Shown here piece after piece: positions 38,387-51,065 of a stretch of DNA of 64,000 nt. Positions within the stretch are counted from its first letter, which is position 1, and every line of letters begins with the position of its first letter. Where the stretch lies: positions 3,562,561 through 3,626,560 of the forward strand of contig NC_065916.1 of assembly GCF_905147045.1 (NCBI RefSeq), in the 5' to 3' direction. The notes under the pieces were generated by a model that ran no database searches, had not been told where the DNA came from, and worked only from the letters and a program-made list of their open reading frames with translations. The DNA comes from Nymphalis io (taxonomy: Eukaryota; Arthropoda; Insecta; Lepidoptera; Nymphalidae). The translations under genes were made by a program, and so were the position numbers.

Positions 38387-40031
38387 GTGATCGATGATTG
38401 TAGTGCGCAGCCACCAACAATACCTTCATGTGGCCACACGATGCCTGACATCAAAATCAGGCAACGTGATGTGCGTGCGGAGCTGCAATCACTTGATATA
38501 CGGAAAGCTAGCGGTCCTGATGGAATACCAGCCATTGTGCTGAAGAAGTGCGCGGCGGAGCTGTCTCCTGTAATAACGCGCCTGTTCCAACTTTCTCTTT
38601 CTTTGGGATGTGTGCCGGAGGCTTGGAGAAGAGCTAATGTGCAAGCGGTTCCCAAAAAAGGGGATCGGTCTGACCCGGCAAATTATCGACCAATAGCTAT
38701 CACCTCAGTACTTTGTAAGGTGATTGAACGGATTCTAAACAACCAACTGATCCATTACCTAGAAGATCACTGTCTAATTAATGATCGTCAGTACGGGTTT
38801 CGACCAAAACGGTCCACAGGTGATCTTCTAGCGTACGTAACACACCTCTGGGGTGAAGCTATCGACAAGCATGGAGAATCGTTGGCTGTCAGCCTCGATA
38901 TCTCCAAGGCTTTCGACAGGGTCTGGCACAGAAGTCTTCTCTCCAAGCTACCGGCATATGGTCTGCCTGCTCAGCTATGCACCTGGATTGCCAGCTTCTT
39001 ACACAAGCGTAGCCTTCGTGTTTTAGTAGATGGTTTGATGGTTTTAGTTGATGGTTGCGCTTCACAATTCTATGTAGTGAATGCTGGCGTCCCCCAGGGA
39101 TCTGTGCTATCTCCCACACTCTTTCTTTTGCATATCAATGATATGCTCTCCCTTGGGAACATACATTGCTATGCAGATGATAGTACAGTGCATGGTGGAT
39201 ACCACGGACGCGCAGTGGCTGGGCGGGCGGAAACTGAGGAACTAGGAGAATCTTGTCATTGAACTCGATAGGACGTTAGAGCTCATTGCCAAATGGGGTT
39301 CTGATAATCTTGTTGAGTTTAATGCCAAGAAAACACAGGTATGCGCTCTCACAGCGAAAAAGTCACCATTTTACCCTCATCCCTCCCTCTGTGGCATAAC
39401 GCTGATGATACATAGCAAAATCACCATGCTGGGGATGGACGTTCGCTGCGACCTTAGTCCAAGGGCATATAATTACATCGAGGCTATTATAAAAACAGCT
39501 TCACGAAAACTCGGAGTTCTGAACAAGGTGCGGCGTTTTTTCACGCCACAACAACTGTGCCTGTTATACAAAACACAGGTACGATCTTGCGTTGAATATT
39601 GCTCGCACCTTTGGGATGGCTCCGCTAAGTACCTACTGGAGACATTGGACCGGTTGCAGCGACGTGCAGTACGCATTATTGGCGACGTAAAGGTCACAAA
39701 CACACTTGAACCTTTACAATTGCGTCGCGAGATAGCAGCACTGAGCGCTTTCTATCGACTATATCACGGCGAGTGCTCTAAGGAATTATTCTCTCTAATT
39801 CCTGCTTCCCCCTTCCTTCTTAAGTCCACGCGAGCTGGTTCACGATGTCACCGCCTAACTGTGACATCAATTCCATCGCGCACAAAGAAATTTGGCAACT
39901 CCTTTCTTTGTCGCACTACCAAAAAATGGAATTCCTTACCAGTTCACGTGTTCCCCTCCTCTTACAACCCGGGTTCCTTCAAACGAGGCGTGAAGAGGCA
40001 TCTTGCGGGCCGGCAAGGTGGTGACGGCTAG
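38387..40031 (+). pseudogene. LINE reverse transcriptase part, interrupted
   Basis: RT motifs are IRKASGPDGIPAIVLKKC, NYRPIAITSVLCKVIER, LDISKAFDRVWH, GVPQGSVLSPTLFLLHIND and YADD near 39170. A frameshift near 39240 moves the C-terminal part to another frame (39405-40031, with KTQVRSCVEYCSHLWDGSA). A small internal duplication gives VDGLMVLVDG near 39030. Confidence 0.88.
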
Positions 40032-40145
40032 TTCAGAACATTCTTCCCGACTGTACTGGCCGTCGTCGCGTTTGGACTCTACTACCACTTACCATTAGGT
40101 GGAGTAGAGTCATTTGCCATCCCGGACATATAAAAAAAAAAAAAA

Positions 40146-41240
40146 GTTAGGATTACAGTGTTAATGTACCAGGAGATTATAAACAGTGTGTCGGTCTTAC
40201 CGAACGATTAGATTAAAAGAGTCAATTAGTTCCAGTTAGGATTATAGTGTTAATGTACCAGGAGATCATAAACAGTGAGACGGTTTCACCAAACGATTAG
40301 ATTAAAAGAGTCAATTAGTTTCAGTTAGGATTATAGTGTTAATGTACCAGGAGATCATAAAGAGTGAGGCGGTTTCACCAAATGATTAGATTAAAAGAGT
40401 CAATTAGTTTCAGTTAGGATTATAGTGTTAATGTACCAGGAGATCATAAACAGTGAGGCGGTTTCACCAAACGATTAGATTAAAAGAGTCAATTAGTTTC
40501 AGTTATGATTACAGTGTTAATGTACCAGGAGATCATAAACAGTGAGTCGGTCTCACCGAACGATTAGATTAAAAGAGTCAATTAGTTCCAGTTAGGATTA
40601 TAGTGTTAATGTACCAGGAGATCATAAACAGTGAGACGGTTTCACCAAACGATTAGATTAAAAGAGTCAATTAGTTTCAGTTAGGATTATAGTGTTAATG
40701 TACCAGGAGATCATAAACAGTGAGGCGGTTTCACCAAACGATTAGATTAAAAGAGTCAATTAGTTTCAGTTAGGATTATAGTGTTAATGTACCAGGAGAT
40801 CATAAAGAGTGAGGCGGTTTCACCAAATGATTAGATTAAAAGAGTCAATTAGTTTCAGTTAGGATTATAGTGTTAATGTACCAGGAGATCATAAACAGTG
40901 AGGCGGTTTCACCAAACGATTAGATTAAAAGAGTCAATTAGTTTCAGTTATGATTACAGTGTTAATGTACCAGGAGATCATAAACAGTGAGTCGGTCTCA
41001 CCGAACGATTAGATTAAAAGAGTCAATTAGTTCCAGTTAGGATTATAGTGTTAATGTACCAGGAGATCATAAACAGTGAGACGGTTTCACCAAACGATTA
41101 GATTAAAAGAGTCAATTAGTTTCAGTTAGGATTATAGTGTTAATGTACCAGGAGATCATAAACAGTGAGGCGGTTTCACCAAACGATTAGATTAAAAGAG
41201 TCAATTAGTTTCAGTTATGATTACAGTGTTAATGTACCAG
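40146..41240 (+). repeat. 89-bp minisatellite array, about twelve units with higher-order order
   Basis: Period is 89 bp (GTACCAGGAG starts at 40255 and again at 40344). Unit variants alternate: TCGGTCTCACCGAACG, AGACGGTTTCACCAAACG, and GGCGGTTTCACCAAATG with AAAGAGTG. The run of variants repeats every four to five units. Confidence 0.92.
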
Positions 41241-41244
41241 GAGT

Positions 41245-41350
41245 TTTACAGTTTTAATCTAACTGTTCGGTGAGACCGACACACTGTTTATGATCTCCTG
41301 GTACATTAACACTGTAATCCTAACTGAAACTAATTGACTCTTTTAATCTA
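41245..41350 (-). repeat. One minisatellite unit in reverse orientation at the array end
   Basis: CGGTGAGACCGACACACTG, then GATCTCCTGGTACATTAACAC is the reverse complement of the unit. With the last forward unit it can form a hairpin. Confidence 0.88.
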
Positions 41351-41360
41351 TAATTGAATT

Positions 41361-41727
41361 ATAATAATAATGTCCTCCAGACCGATTTCGGCTACGGCGG
41401 CCAATCTCAAGATTGATTAGCCAAATACGCAGGAGATATTATAGTGCACAAGTGTGTGCGCAAACACAGGTGCACTCCCTATTCCCTAACTCTCATAATC
41501 CGATGGGACGGCAATCCGATACGACCGGAAAGAGTTCAGGCGCAGGACCATCAGCTTTAAGTGCTTTCCGAGGCACGGGAGTGTACACATTTCCAACTTC
41601 CTGACTCCAGGCTGCTACTCAGAATTTTCTGACAAACAAATCCAATAGCTTTTTTTATTTGCCCGACCTGGGAATTGACCCGGAGGGGCTCTGCCTTACA
41701 TCAAGCCACTAGACCAACGAGGCAGTC
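41361..41727 (-). mobile_element. SINE family B copy
   Basis: Starts ATAATAATGTCCTCCAGACC and ends AGACCAACGAGGCAG on +; full length, minus orientation. Confidence 0.85.
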
Positions 41728-42489
41728 ATAATTATACGAGGACTTTGAAGAGAATAGATTAGCATCTCAACCACCCCATTTACCATTTCCCTTATAATAA
41801 ATTATTTTTTATTGGACAGAGAGTGTCTGACCAGAGACAAATATTAACCATCTACTTGATACTCAAATATCAATATTTGCAAAGAAGATGCTCTGAACAT
41901 AATGAAGATAGTAGAAAGCGGCACCAGCACCAAGTTGTGCTACTACTATAACAATAAAAAATCCAAATACAGTGCAGACTGGCGACATCTAGTGTCTACT
42001 ACATGTAACATTATGCTAGACATTATGGTAAGTTCGTTTAATCATTAATTAAATCATATAATCGACTAAATGGGTACAATGATATTTATGATTATATACT
42101 AATGTATGGAATTCGATTAACGCTACAAGATTTACTATTGAGTTTCTTTCTTCGGTTCAGTTCTTCTTGGTAGAATCTACATATATCCACAACTAGTAGC
42201 TTTAAACCTTTGTGAAATAATTCGAATGTACTTATAAGTCTACTTGATTAATTATCACCAACTCAGCAAGCGCGCATTGTCGTGAAACTTTCTTATGAAC
42301 GCGGGTTGACACAATAATTGCCAATTTATTTTTTACAAAGTGTAGCTTAAATTATAAAGATTTTAAATAAAAAATCCAACATACTTTAATTATTTTTATT
42401 ATAGTCTAATGATGTGCTAAAAAATGTTTTAATTTTTTTTTAATATTGAGTGACTGATTTAAATTTTTTTTTAATCTTTGCTAATATAT
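41728..42489. other. No gene recognised
   Basis: AT-rich sequence without repeats that I could match elsewhere in the window. It contains GCGACATCTAGTGTCTAC near 41980. The right boundary is where identity to the window's right end begins; beyond 64000 this comparison cannot be made. Confidence 0.4.
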
Positions 42490-43361
42490 AACATTTTTCT
42501 AAGTCAGTAAAAAACATTGTTTTATTTTTTAAGTCACAATCACACGTTTTATTCAAAGCATAATTAAATAAAAAGATTAATTTAGTCTAATAACACCCTA
42601 AAATTTTCATAAATCGATGACACGAAGCTAACGTTTATTAAAACTGGCCGTTTACTCTGACAATATTAAAAAATTAAAGAAACACACGTTTCTAATTAAT
42701 AATCTAAGCGAACTGCCACAGATAATACACAACTAATTATTTAACACCATCATTTCATCGCTTACCATTACTTTATCAAATTAAATTAATTCGGATTAAT
42801 TGATATTTTGAGGCAAAGAGATCTAATAAAATACGTACTTAAAATTTATGTAATAAGGACTATTTTTGTATAAACAATAAGATATGTAAGAAAATTTTAA
42901 AGTCGTTAAGAAGAAGATAAAAGTTAAAATGAATCTTAGTGGAATATATATAAAATACAAATTTGATGATAAATATAGAGTAAATGTAAAAAATACACTT
43001 ATAAATATACATTTTTTTAGTAAGATACTTTTTAGGTATTTTTAGTTCATACAAATTATAAATTAAAATATTTACTTACAATTGTTTTTACAGATGAAAA
43101 ACGAAACAGCAAATTATTTAATTAATTTTGTTCCCATAAATATTTCTGAATTTCAAAATGGTGTCACTTAAAAATGTCTTACGTTTGTGTTACATAAATA
43201 CGTATATTTAACTTAAAATAGCAAGTTATATCAGCTTACAGGAACTAGAAAAATCATTTAGATTTAATGTACAAAATTTAAATACTTCGACAAAAGATAT
43301 GTATACAATAATATGAATCGCGCCAAAATTTAAATTTAAAATGGCGTCATGATTATGTTTA
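42490..43361 (-). repeat. AT-rich dispersed block in the left arm, distal part
   Basis: Reverse complement of about 63140-64000. It includes a 64-codon open frame (42860-43054, minus) that is low-complexity and not likely coding. It ends at ATGTTTA, the RTE target site. Confidence 0.85.
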
Positions 43362-45661
43362 AATCAATCAATCAATCAATCAACAGCCAATCGTTGTCCA
43401 CTGCTGAACATAGGCCTCTCCCAAGGTGCGCCAAAGCTCCCTGTCCTCCGCCTTCCGCATCCAGTTGGTGCCCGCCACCTTCTTAAGGTCGTCGGTCCAC
43501 CTGGCTGGAGGGCGCCCTACGCTGCGCTTGCCGATTCGCGGTCTCCACTCTAGGACTCATCTGCTCCAACGGCCATCGGTCCTACGACATACGTGACCAG
43601 CCCACTGCCACTTCAGCCTGCTAATTTTGCAAGCTATGTCGGTGACTCCGGTTCTTTTCCGGATAATTTCATTTCTGATCTTATCCTTCAAAGATACTCC
43701 GAGCATAGCTCGCTCCATAGCACGCTGAGCGACTTTGAATTTGTGGACTAGTCCCGCAGTTAGTGTCCACGTTTCGGCACCGTATGTCATGGCAGGTAAG
43801 ACGCATTGGTTGAAGACTTTCGTCTTCAAACATTGCGGTATAGACGACTTGAGGACTTGACGAAGGTTGCCAAATGCTGCCCATCCCAAGCGAATTCTTC
43901 GATCGGCTTCCTTCTCGAAGTTGTTCCTACCGACTTGTATTATCTGTCCTAGGTAGGTATATTCACTAACAACTTCGAGAGGTTTCCCCTCGACGTATAT
44001 CGGTCCCGGCACGACATGCCTATTGAACATGACCTTGGTCTTGTCCAAGTTCATACCGAGACCGACACACCGAGAAGACTCGCCTAGGCTACGCAGCATT
44101 TCGGTGAGTTGTTCCAGCGACTCTGCTATGATGACGATATCGTCGGCAAATCGAAGGTGTGAGATGTACTCGCCGTTTACATTGACTCCATACCTAGTCC
44201 AATCCAGCGTTTTGAAAACGTCTTCCAACGCGTTGGTGAACAGTTTCGGGGATATTACATCCCCCTGTCTCACCCCTCTGCGCAGTTGGATCGCCTTCGT
44301 CTTACAGTCCTGGATGTGGACAGTCATTGTAGCGGCGTTGTACAGACATCTCAGTACCTCGATATATCTCCAATCGATATGACATCTCTGCAATGAGTCG
44401 AGCACTGCCCAGGTTTCGATGGAGTCGAAGGCTTTCTCGTAGTCCACAAATGCCATACACAGCGGCTGATTGTACTCTTCGGTCTTCTGCACAATCTGCC
44501 GAACAGTATGGATGTGGTCCACGGTGCTGTAGCCTAATCGAAAGCCGGCTTGCTCTGGGGGCTGGAACTCGTCAAGTCGTCTGGCGAGACGGTTCGTGAC
44601 GACTCTTGAGAACATCTTATACACGTGACTCAGGAGGGAGATTGGTCTGTAGTTTTTCAAGAGGGTTTTATCACCTTTCTTGAAAAACAGTACCACCTCA
44701 CTCCCGCTCCACGTTTCCGGGGTCTTGCCATGTTGGATGACGGAATTAAAGAGGCTTGCTAGCTCTTTCAGGACCGGGGTCCCGCCTGCCTTAAGCAACT
44801 CTGTTGTGATTCCGTCATCTCCCGGAGCTTTGTTGTTTTTAAGCTGTTCTAGAGCCGCCCTAATCTCTCCTTGGTCAACGACCGGGAGCTCCTCGGAGTA
44901 ATGGCGCATAAGAGGGGCGCGCTGGTCATCAATACTGATTCCCACGGGTTTATCCGATCTTGAAGAGAACAACTGCCCATAAAACCTCTCTACTTCTCCG
45001 ATAATCTCAGGCCTAGAGGTAACGACCCCACCATTTTCAGTTTTAAGTTTTGTCAGACGCGGCCTCCCAAACTTGCGAGCGAACACTTTCGATCCCCGAT
45101 TTTGCTCAATCGCAGCCATGATGGCACGGGTATTGGAGCGTCGGAGATCGCGTCGCGTCAGCGTTTTTATTGTTCGGTTTAAGGCCTTATCTGACAAAAA
45201 CGATGGCAGTTCTCGTCGTTTTCTCATGAGCTCGAGTGTCTCAGCAGAGAGTTTTGGTGCGTTGTCTCTTCTCTGTGGCGGAAAACACTTGCGGGATGTG
45301 TTTTGCAGTATTTTGACCAGCGTGTCGGTTCTCTCATCAATGCTGCTTATGGTTTCCAACACGGTGAATTGATTTTGAAGTTCCATTTGGAACTTTTCGG
45401 AGCCTTGAGCAGCTTGGAGCATGGTAGGTCGGAGAGTAGACCTCATCATTCTCGATCTTTCGGCTTTTAAGTTGATATTTAGAATGCCTCGAACCAAGCG
45501 GTGATCACTTCCGGTATTAAACCTGTTGATCACTGAAACATCTGTAAATATGTGCCTTTTATTCGAAATAATAAAGTCTATCTCGTTCCTTGTCACGTTA
45601 TCGGGGCTTCGCCAGGTCCACCTCCTCTGAGGCTTCTTTTGAAAGAAAGTTATGAAAGAAA
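43362..45661 (-). mobile_element. 5'-truncated RTE copy with 7-bp target duplication
   Basis: Bounded by ATGTTTA at 43355-43361 and 45662-45668. The right-arm equivalent (about 63130) shows the empty site. It starts in the endonuclease domain and ends in AATCAATCAATC on +. It is near-identical to the full-length RTE at 27690. Confidence 0.95.
43557..45596 (-). pseudogene. Truncated RTE endonuclease-RT ORF
   Basis: 679 codons starting inside the endonuclease (RNEIDFIISNKRHIF) and running through the RT with FADD. It ends at a TGA where the intact copy has CGA, after GRWSR, a change typical of CpG decay. Few amino acids differ from the intact copy. Confidence 0.92.
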
Positions 45662-47030
45662 ATGTTTAAAAATATTTTATATTTTAATAAATTTAAATAA
45701 CACAATACGAATTTGAAAATGGGGTCTTTTCAAAATAACAGAATATGACATAACAGAGCATTTTTTAATATTCTTGAGGATGGTTATCACTCAAATGCTA
45801 TTTCTGATGTTAGGTCTGCTATTCTTTTAATAATTATTGTTATTTAGCTTAGCGGTATTTTTTTCCATTCATGTTGCCGCAGAATCTTAAACACAGGCCA
45901 TTCCTTATATATTCAAAATGGCGCCTAATAAGAATAAAATATAATTTTCAAGCAGTGATGAATCGCTTGAATTTTGTAAAAATTTACCAAAATAGTAATA
46001 TATAATTTTGTTTTGGTACATATTCAAATTTAGTATTGCATAAGTTAGGTAATAGACGAAATTTCATTTATATTTATAACTGATCAGAATATGATTGACG
46101 GGAATAGTTCGTGCTTATAATGCCTGAAGTTCTCAAAAAAATATGACCGAGTTATTACAACTTATACCTAAATACCTGGATGTTTATTTTTTAATTTATA
46201 TATAATTAACATTATTTTATGCTGCAATTTTTTTAAATTTGTTATGTGTAATATAATAATCAGGTTAGTAAAGGTTTGAATATGTTTTTTTATTTAAAAA
46301 AATAACTTTTAACGCGACACGTTTTCTTAGACCAAAAACGTAAATGATACTAATTATCTTTGTTTAAAAAAAATCTTATTCAACCATTAATTGCTTTTAT
46401 TACATTATGTTTAATATTATTGTAGTTTAATTAATATCGATGCCACAGATAGCTATAAAAATATTAATTAATACAAATCATAAAAAGTCAATTTCATATC
46501 GTCTAAAGTAAAATCGGCATTAAATAATTCGATCATTGATAGTTAGATATCGTAATGTTATATAAATATGTATCATTAACTTTAAATTGCAATTTATAAA
46601 CAGGAACTGGATATATCATTTAATGTACAAAGTTTAAATACTAACAATATGAAAGCTAATTTTGGTTTACCTCTTGAGGTAGTGATTATATTAATGGCGC
46701 CAAAATTGTAATTCAAAATGGCGTCATGACGTTTGTGTTTTTAAAATGCTAAGCATGATTTTTTTTTAAATAAATACAAAAATTATTTTACCGTACAACA
46801 TTATTGTTTTAAATTTATAATCAATTGTTATTGGAGTCTTACATATCAGCGCGGCTTAATGCAAAAGTAACATCGGCATTGTAAGAGCTACCATTAACAA
46901 AAAAAAAAAAAATACAAACCTAAAGATTTGTTCCTTGGGGCGTGATTATCATTTTAAAAACAGTTACGTTATATATGTATGCATATAAATATGTTATTTC
47001 ATTTAAATAGAAAATAACTGGTGTATTAAA
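45662..47030 (-). repeat. AT-rich dispersed block in the left arm, proximal part
   Basis: Reverse complement of about 61743-63130 and of 30919-31269 plus 36179-37240. It contains the uninterrupted Gypsy target region (GGTTTACCTCTTGAGG near 46663). No gene. Confidence 0.88.
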
Positions 47031-47780
47031 GCCACAAGAGTAGACAAAGGCAAATTAACAACCGACATTGAATTGGCGCGATATCATTGGTCGAGATTTT
47101 GAGTTATCTGTGATATTCATTATGGATTTGCGAAAAAAATGCGTTTTATTCGAGAAAGTAGTTAAGCTGAGCTATTAGCGACTATCACGGGATATGGAAA
47201 TATAAAGTTAGTTTATATTTACTCCTACGATTGGAATATACTAAATATACATTTCAACTAATTGTAAAAGGTGTATTAAATACAATATTAACACGTACAT
47301 AGTGCTATTTTGATTTTAAATAAGAATATTTAATTTAAATCTCAGTTTATTTGAAATTTCAAGTCAACTAACTTCTAAATAAGTTATTATTGTAACAATT
47401 TAACATACGATAAGATTATCATAGTCCTGTCACCGTGGCGTCACGGAAGGGTAGATAGGCAAACATGGTATAACTAAGAATTTAATGTTTTTGAATGTAC
47501 ATATTTTCAAATATAAAGACTTATAACCTTTTACTGTTGCGATTTCTGTTTCTCTTTTTTAATTTCGAATAGGAAGGCTAATGTAATTTTGGTGGTAATT
47601 CTCCACCGCGTCATTGGCTTTTTAAGAAATATTAACCATCATTTATATTGTCAATGTGCCACCAACATTGGAAACCAAGATGTAATATCCATTGTGTATG
47701 TACGTTATTTCATAAACCTAGTTATATAATTATTTAATATTAACTAGAAATTGGATGTATTTTATTTTAAAGACGTTTTG
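47031..47780 (-). other. Segment specific to copy 3, largely deleted in copy 4
   Basis: In copy 2 the same position holds the SIRT5-like exon and RTE. About 130 bp at the left end (AACAACCGACATTGAATTGG) match 61607-61740 in copy 4. A degenerate Lep1-like piece lies near 47570-47700. No gene. Confidence 0.6.
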
Positions 47781-48422
47781 CATGTATGTTATATACGTAA
47801 TAAAAACTCTGACACTGATTAATTAACTGACTGAATAAAAATGAGTTATGAGTGAAAATTTGCTCGATCACATATGATGGTTTATTAAAAATTTGTCCGC
47901 TAGTGTTAAATATATGAAAGTTTATATGGATGGTCCACATTTTTTTTATACAGTGTTGCCAACTTGGGGGTTTTCCCCCTAAATAGGGCTATGTCAGATG
48001 AAATCAAATAGGATATTTTCAGGTCAGACATTTTTTAGGAGGAACATTTTTTTAAAGAAATTCTCTCCGGGGATTAACTCTTCAGCTTCATTTAATTGAG
48101 TATATTTCAAGTTTACTAATGCTACTTGCAGTACTTGATTTGCTTTTTTTTAACATCATATTATAAATGTATTTTGTATTTGTTTCAATTCATCCGTCAG
48201 GAGGATGCTTCTAAGAGGTTGGCAGCACTGTTTATGTAACATAAAAATACCATCATCGTTTGTCGTTTTTTGTAATTTAATCCGCAAGGCGAAACGCCCC
48301 CCACGCAATCATGAAGTGAACACGACAAGAAAACTGGTTACAGATACAATTAATATATTTAATTTATCTAGAATATTCTAGAGAGATCTCGAATTTTAAA
48401 TTGGAGCCGTGTTCTATAGAAT

Positions 48423-48465
48423 TCATGGTATGTACGGGAAGGTTTGCGTGACCCGGCCGATGGCT
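48423..48465 (-). pseudogene. GTPBP2: GTPBP2-like copy 3, exon 15
   Basis: 43 nt with acceptor and TGA stop, same peptide end (VTQTFPYIP) as copies 2 and 4. Confidence 0.85.
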
Positions 48466-48982
48466 CTGTAACAAAACAATTTCGTTAATATATAAAAATG
48501 GCTGTTTGTGTATCTGTTTGTGATTAATAGAGTTCGGACCGTTTGAATCACCATCATAGTTGAAATTTAGATGTATGTCTCATGGATGTTTTTATAATAT
48601 CCACTTCGTTGTAACGCCGCTAGATGGCGCTGTACCACATTAACAGCCACCTACCGGGTTTTGCTAGTAAAGTACAAAAGTGTCTGTTGGTCGAAGATAT
48701 CTCTTCTTAAGAACAAAACTTATTCCAACATGATTCAAAACAGTTACAGTATATAAATGTCCCACAGCTGGGCTCAAACCTCTCCTTCTCAGGAGAAGGT
48801 TTGAGCTTATTCCACAACCTGCTTCGATGCATGGATTTCCTTCACCGAACACTTATAAATTAAATATGTGAAAGTCAGTGGAGCTAGCGATCTCGGATAC
48901 CAACACTGAGCTGACGATATACTTTATTGGCTCAACAATTCAACTGTAATTAGAAGTTATCGTTGGGTTCGTTGAGCGGTAC

Positions 48983-49110
48983 CTGGTCCCCAGCCCCGTC
49001 GTGAACAGCAGCCGGCGGCCCCGCACGAGGTACTCCGGACAGCGGGCGAACCTGAACAGCACGGAGGCCCCCTCGCCCGCCCTCAGCACGTTGTTCGGAG
49101 ACATTATACC
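48983..49110 (-). pseudogene. GTPBP2: GTPBP2-like copy 3, exon 14
   Basis: 128 nt, open, reads as copy 2 exon 14; TTTAG acceptor and GTACC donor kept. The Lep1-like repeat in the preceding intron is mostly deleted, shortening that intron to about 110 bp. Confidence 0.85.
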
Positions 49111-49219
49111 CTAAAGCGAAAAATATATCCGTGGTCAGCGATGAGATGAGCAACCCGATGGTAAGTGGTCACTATTTAATTCCATTCCGCAAAGTGAGTT
49201 TGATGTATGTATTCGTTAC

Positions 49220-49315
49220 CTCGATAATGGCCGTCTGACGCACGTTCTCGACATGCACAGAGCACTGGAACCCTGGGTAGATGGCCGTGGAGTGTCTCAG
49301 GACATGCACGGACGC
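49220..49315 (-). pseudogene. GTPBP2: GTPBP2-like copy 3, exon 13
   Basis: 96 nt, open. It ends in IIE before the donor. One base change from copy 2 turns VRQTAI into VRQTAI with GAACGTGCG to GAGAACGTGCG context altered; splice sites are kept. Confidence 0.8.
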
Positions 49316-49403
49316 CTGTTACATTCAATCAAATTTAATTCATGACCGCATTACATATTATATTGCACAGTCTGTGCTTATATTGCTAGCACATAAAAAA
49401 AAC

Positions 49404-49653
49404 AGCCAAGATGGTTCAGGCACCACTGAATTTTCATGTACTTAATTTGTGATTATAATTCATCTCGTACTTTACGATGAAGGAAAACATCGTGAGGAAA
49501 CCTGCATGTGTCTAATTTCACTGAAATTCTGCCACATGTGTATTTACCAAACCGCACTGGAGCAGCGTGGTGGAATAAGCTCCAAACCTTCTCCTCAAAA
49601 AAGGGAGAGGAGGCCTTTAGCCCAGCAGTAGGACATTCACGTGCTGTTACGGA
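49404..49653 (+). mobile_element. SINE family C copy (copy 3, intron 12)
   Basis: Reverse-oriented equivalent of 24592-24839, beginning CAGCCAAGATGGTTCAGGC. Confidence 0.85.
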
Positions 49654-50019
49654 TAAAAAAAACACACACACACACAATGTGCTGTGCAAACATATACAAG
49701 TCTATAGTCGATTCCAATAGCAAGTAGAGTATATAAGCAACTTTGAAATTTGGTCGAAATCTTAATATTCTGTGGTATTGACTATGGATTCGCGAAAAAT
49801 TTACCGTTTTGGTTATCTGTGAAGTTGTTATCGGAACTTTGTAAGTAAAACTAAAGTGTATATAAGTAGTTAAGTGTAACAGTGTCGTGTTATATATAGA
49901 GATATATTGATCGAGAAGTGTTTGTGGTGTACAATACAGCAGAGCTGGTAGCGAATCGCGTGGAATCGCATATCTAAGGTTTGCTAATCTTTTAAAAACG
50001 AGTAGAGTTTTCTGCTCAC

Positions 50020-50088
50020 CTGAAAGTATATACAGCGTCTAGGGTCGTTTGGGTCTTCGAGGAACACTATTTGAAACTCGCACGCCTC
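50020..50088 (-). pseudogene. GTPBP2: GTPBP2-like copy 3, fused exon 11/12
   Basis: 69 nt, same in-frame fusion as copy 2 (EACEFQI joined to VFLEDPNDPRRC), with splice sites intact. Confidence 0.88.
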
Positions 50089-50168
50089 CTGTAAAGTGAC
50101 ATAAATAATAACATTTATAATTTAATAAAAAGGATACTAGTCAACTGCGCAACATATGGTTCACTCAC

Positions 50169-50274
50169 GTCCTCGGAGCGCTGCAGGTCGCGGCGCGGCG
50201 CCAGCGCCAGCAGGCACGCGTGCGGCGCGTTGAGGCCGGCGCCGCGCACGCAGCTCACCGGGAACACGGCCACC
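50169..50274 (-). pseudogene. GTPBP2: GTPBP2-like copy 3, exon 10
   Basis: 106 nt, open; SCVRGAGLNAPHAC-type sequence with GCGGCGCG differences. Splice sites kept. Confidence 0.83.
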
Positions 50275-50327
50275 CTGCCGGCCGACACTACTGTGATTTG
50301 CGTTCAACTATATATATATATATACCT

Positions 50328-50432
50328 GATCCGAAACTAAGCAGAGCTTGTACTATGGCAACCAGACAACTGATATACTATTGTATAGACAATTACACAC
50401 AGACTCAGGTAAAACAGACATGTTAATGCATC
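50328..50432 (-). mobile_element. 3' half of SINE family A (copy 3)
   Basis: Reverse equivalent of 23848-23955, next to the flipped exon 9. Confidence 0.75.
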
Positions 50433-50454
50433 GTATATATTGGTATTATTACAG

Positions 50455-50565
50455 AAACCGCTGTTAATAACTGACGAGAATATGGCAAGGAACTGCGTTG
50501 CGCCGCAAAAGTCGATACTGGACACTTGTCTATGGTGTAGACAAGGAAATCAAAAAGGATGAGGA
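50455..50565 (+). pseudogene. GTPBP2: GTPBP2-like copy 3, exon 9 with a micro-inversion
   Basis: Plus strand, opposite to the rest of copy 3. Near 50521 the sequence GACACTTGTCTATGGTGTAG replaces GACACCATAGACAATGTAG: the 9-base CATAGACAA reads reversed as TTGTCTATG, with one extra base. The shift creates an early stop (GGATGA). Confidence 0.85.
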
Positions 50566-50693
50566 GTGAGTAGCTTCACAAGCCTTTATTTAACCCGAAG
50601 TGTTTCTGGGTGAACTCTTATGTATGACCTTAAAACGAGTTCCATACTATTGGTAATGGTAATAGTATTGTCTATAGCTACGCCAACCACCCT

Positions 50694-50945
50694 TGCTAGA
50701 TACTTGCCTTTCACGCCAAAGGTCGTGGGTTCGATTCCCACCCAGGACAGACATTTGTGTGCATGAACATGTCTGTTTGTCCTGAGTCTGGGTGTAATTA
50801 TCTATATAAGTATGTATTTACAAAAGAAAAGTAGTATATGTATTATATCAGTTGTCTGGTTTCCATAACACAAGCTCTGCTTAATTTGGGATCAGATGAC
50901 CGTGTGTGAATAATGTCCAATATTATTATTATTATTATTATTATT
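50694..50945 (+). mobile_element. SINE family A copy with ATT repeat (copy 3)
   Basis: Full head and body, + orientation, ending in ATTATTATT; equivalent of 23332-23582. Confidence 0.85.
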
Positions 50946-51065
50946 TTATTATTGCTTTCTCAAGATAAGTAATATCGTAGGCCCAGTAACAACACTATTA
51001 TTAATGAAGTTTTATTAAATCGTTACTATCGAATGAATACCTATGGATTGCTGTTATCAATAGTA

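Larger units (their letters stand above)
37353..40145 (+). mobile_element. Broken LINE of jockey/CR1 group with poly-A tail
   Basis: The element begins within the endonuclease and ends in a 14-15 base A run at about 40131-40145. Its 3' part is the same family as the fragment at 22210-22614. The coding region has two nonsense codons and two frameshifts. Confidence 0.85.

Noticed and set aside
40146..41240. CRISPR array
   Set aside because: The direct units are 89 bp with no unique spacers, and the DNA is animal.
42860..43054. Small ORF repeated at 63442-63636 as a conserved gene
   Set aside because: The peptide is Ile/Lys/Tyr-rich from AT bias, and it is repeated only because the palindrome is.
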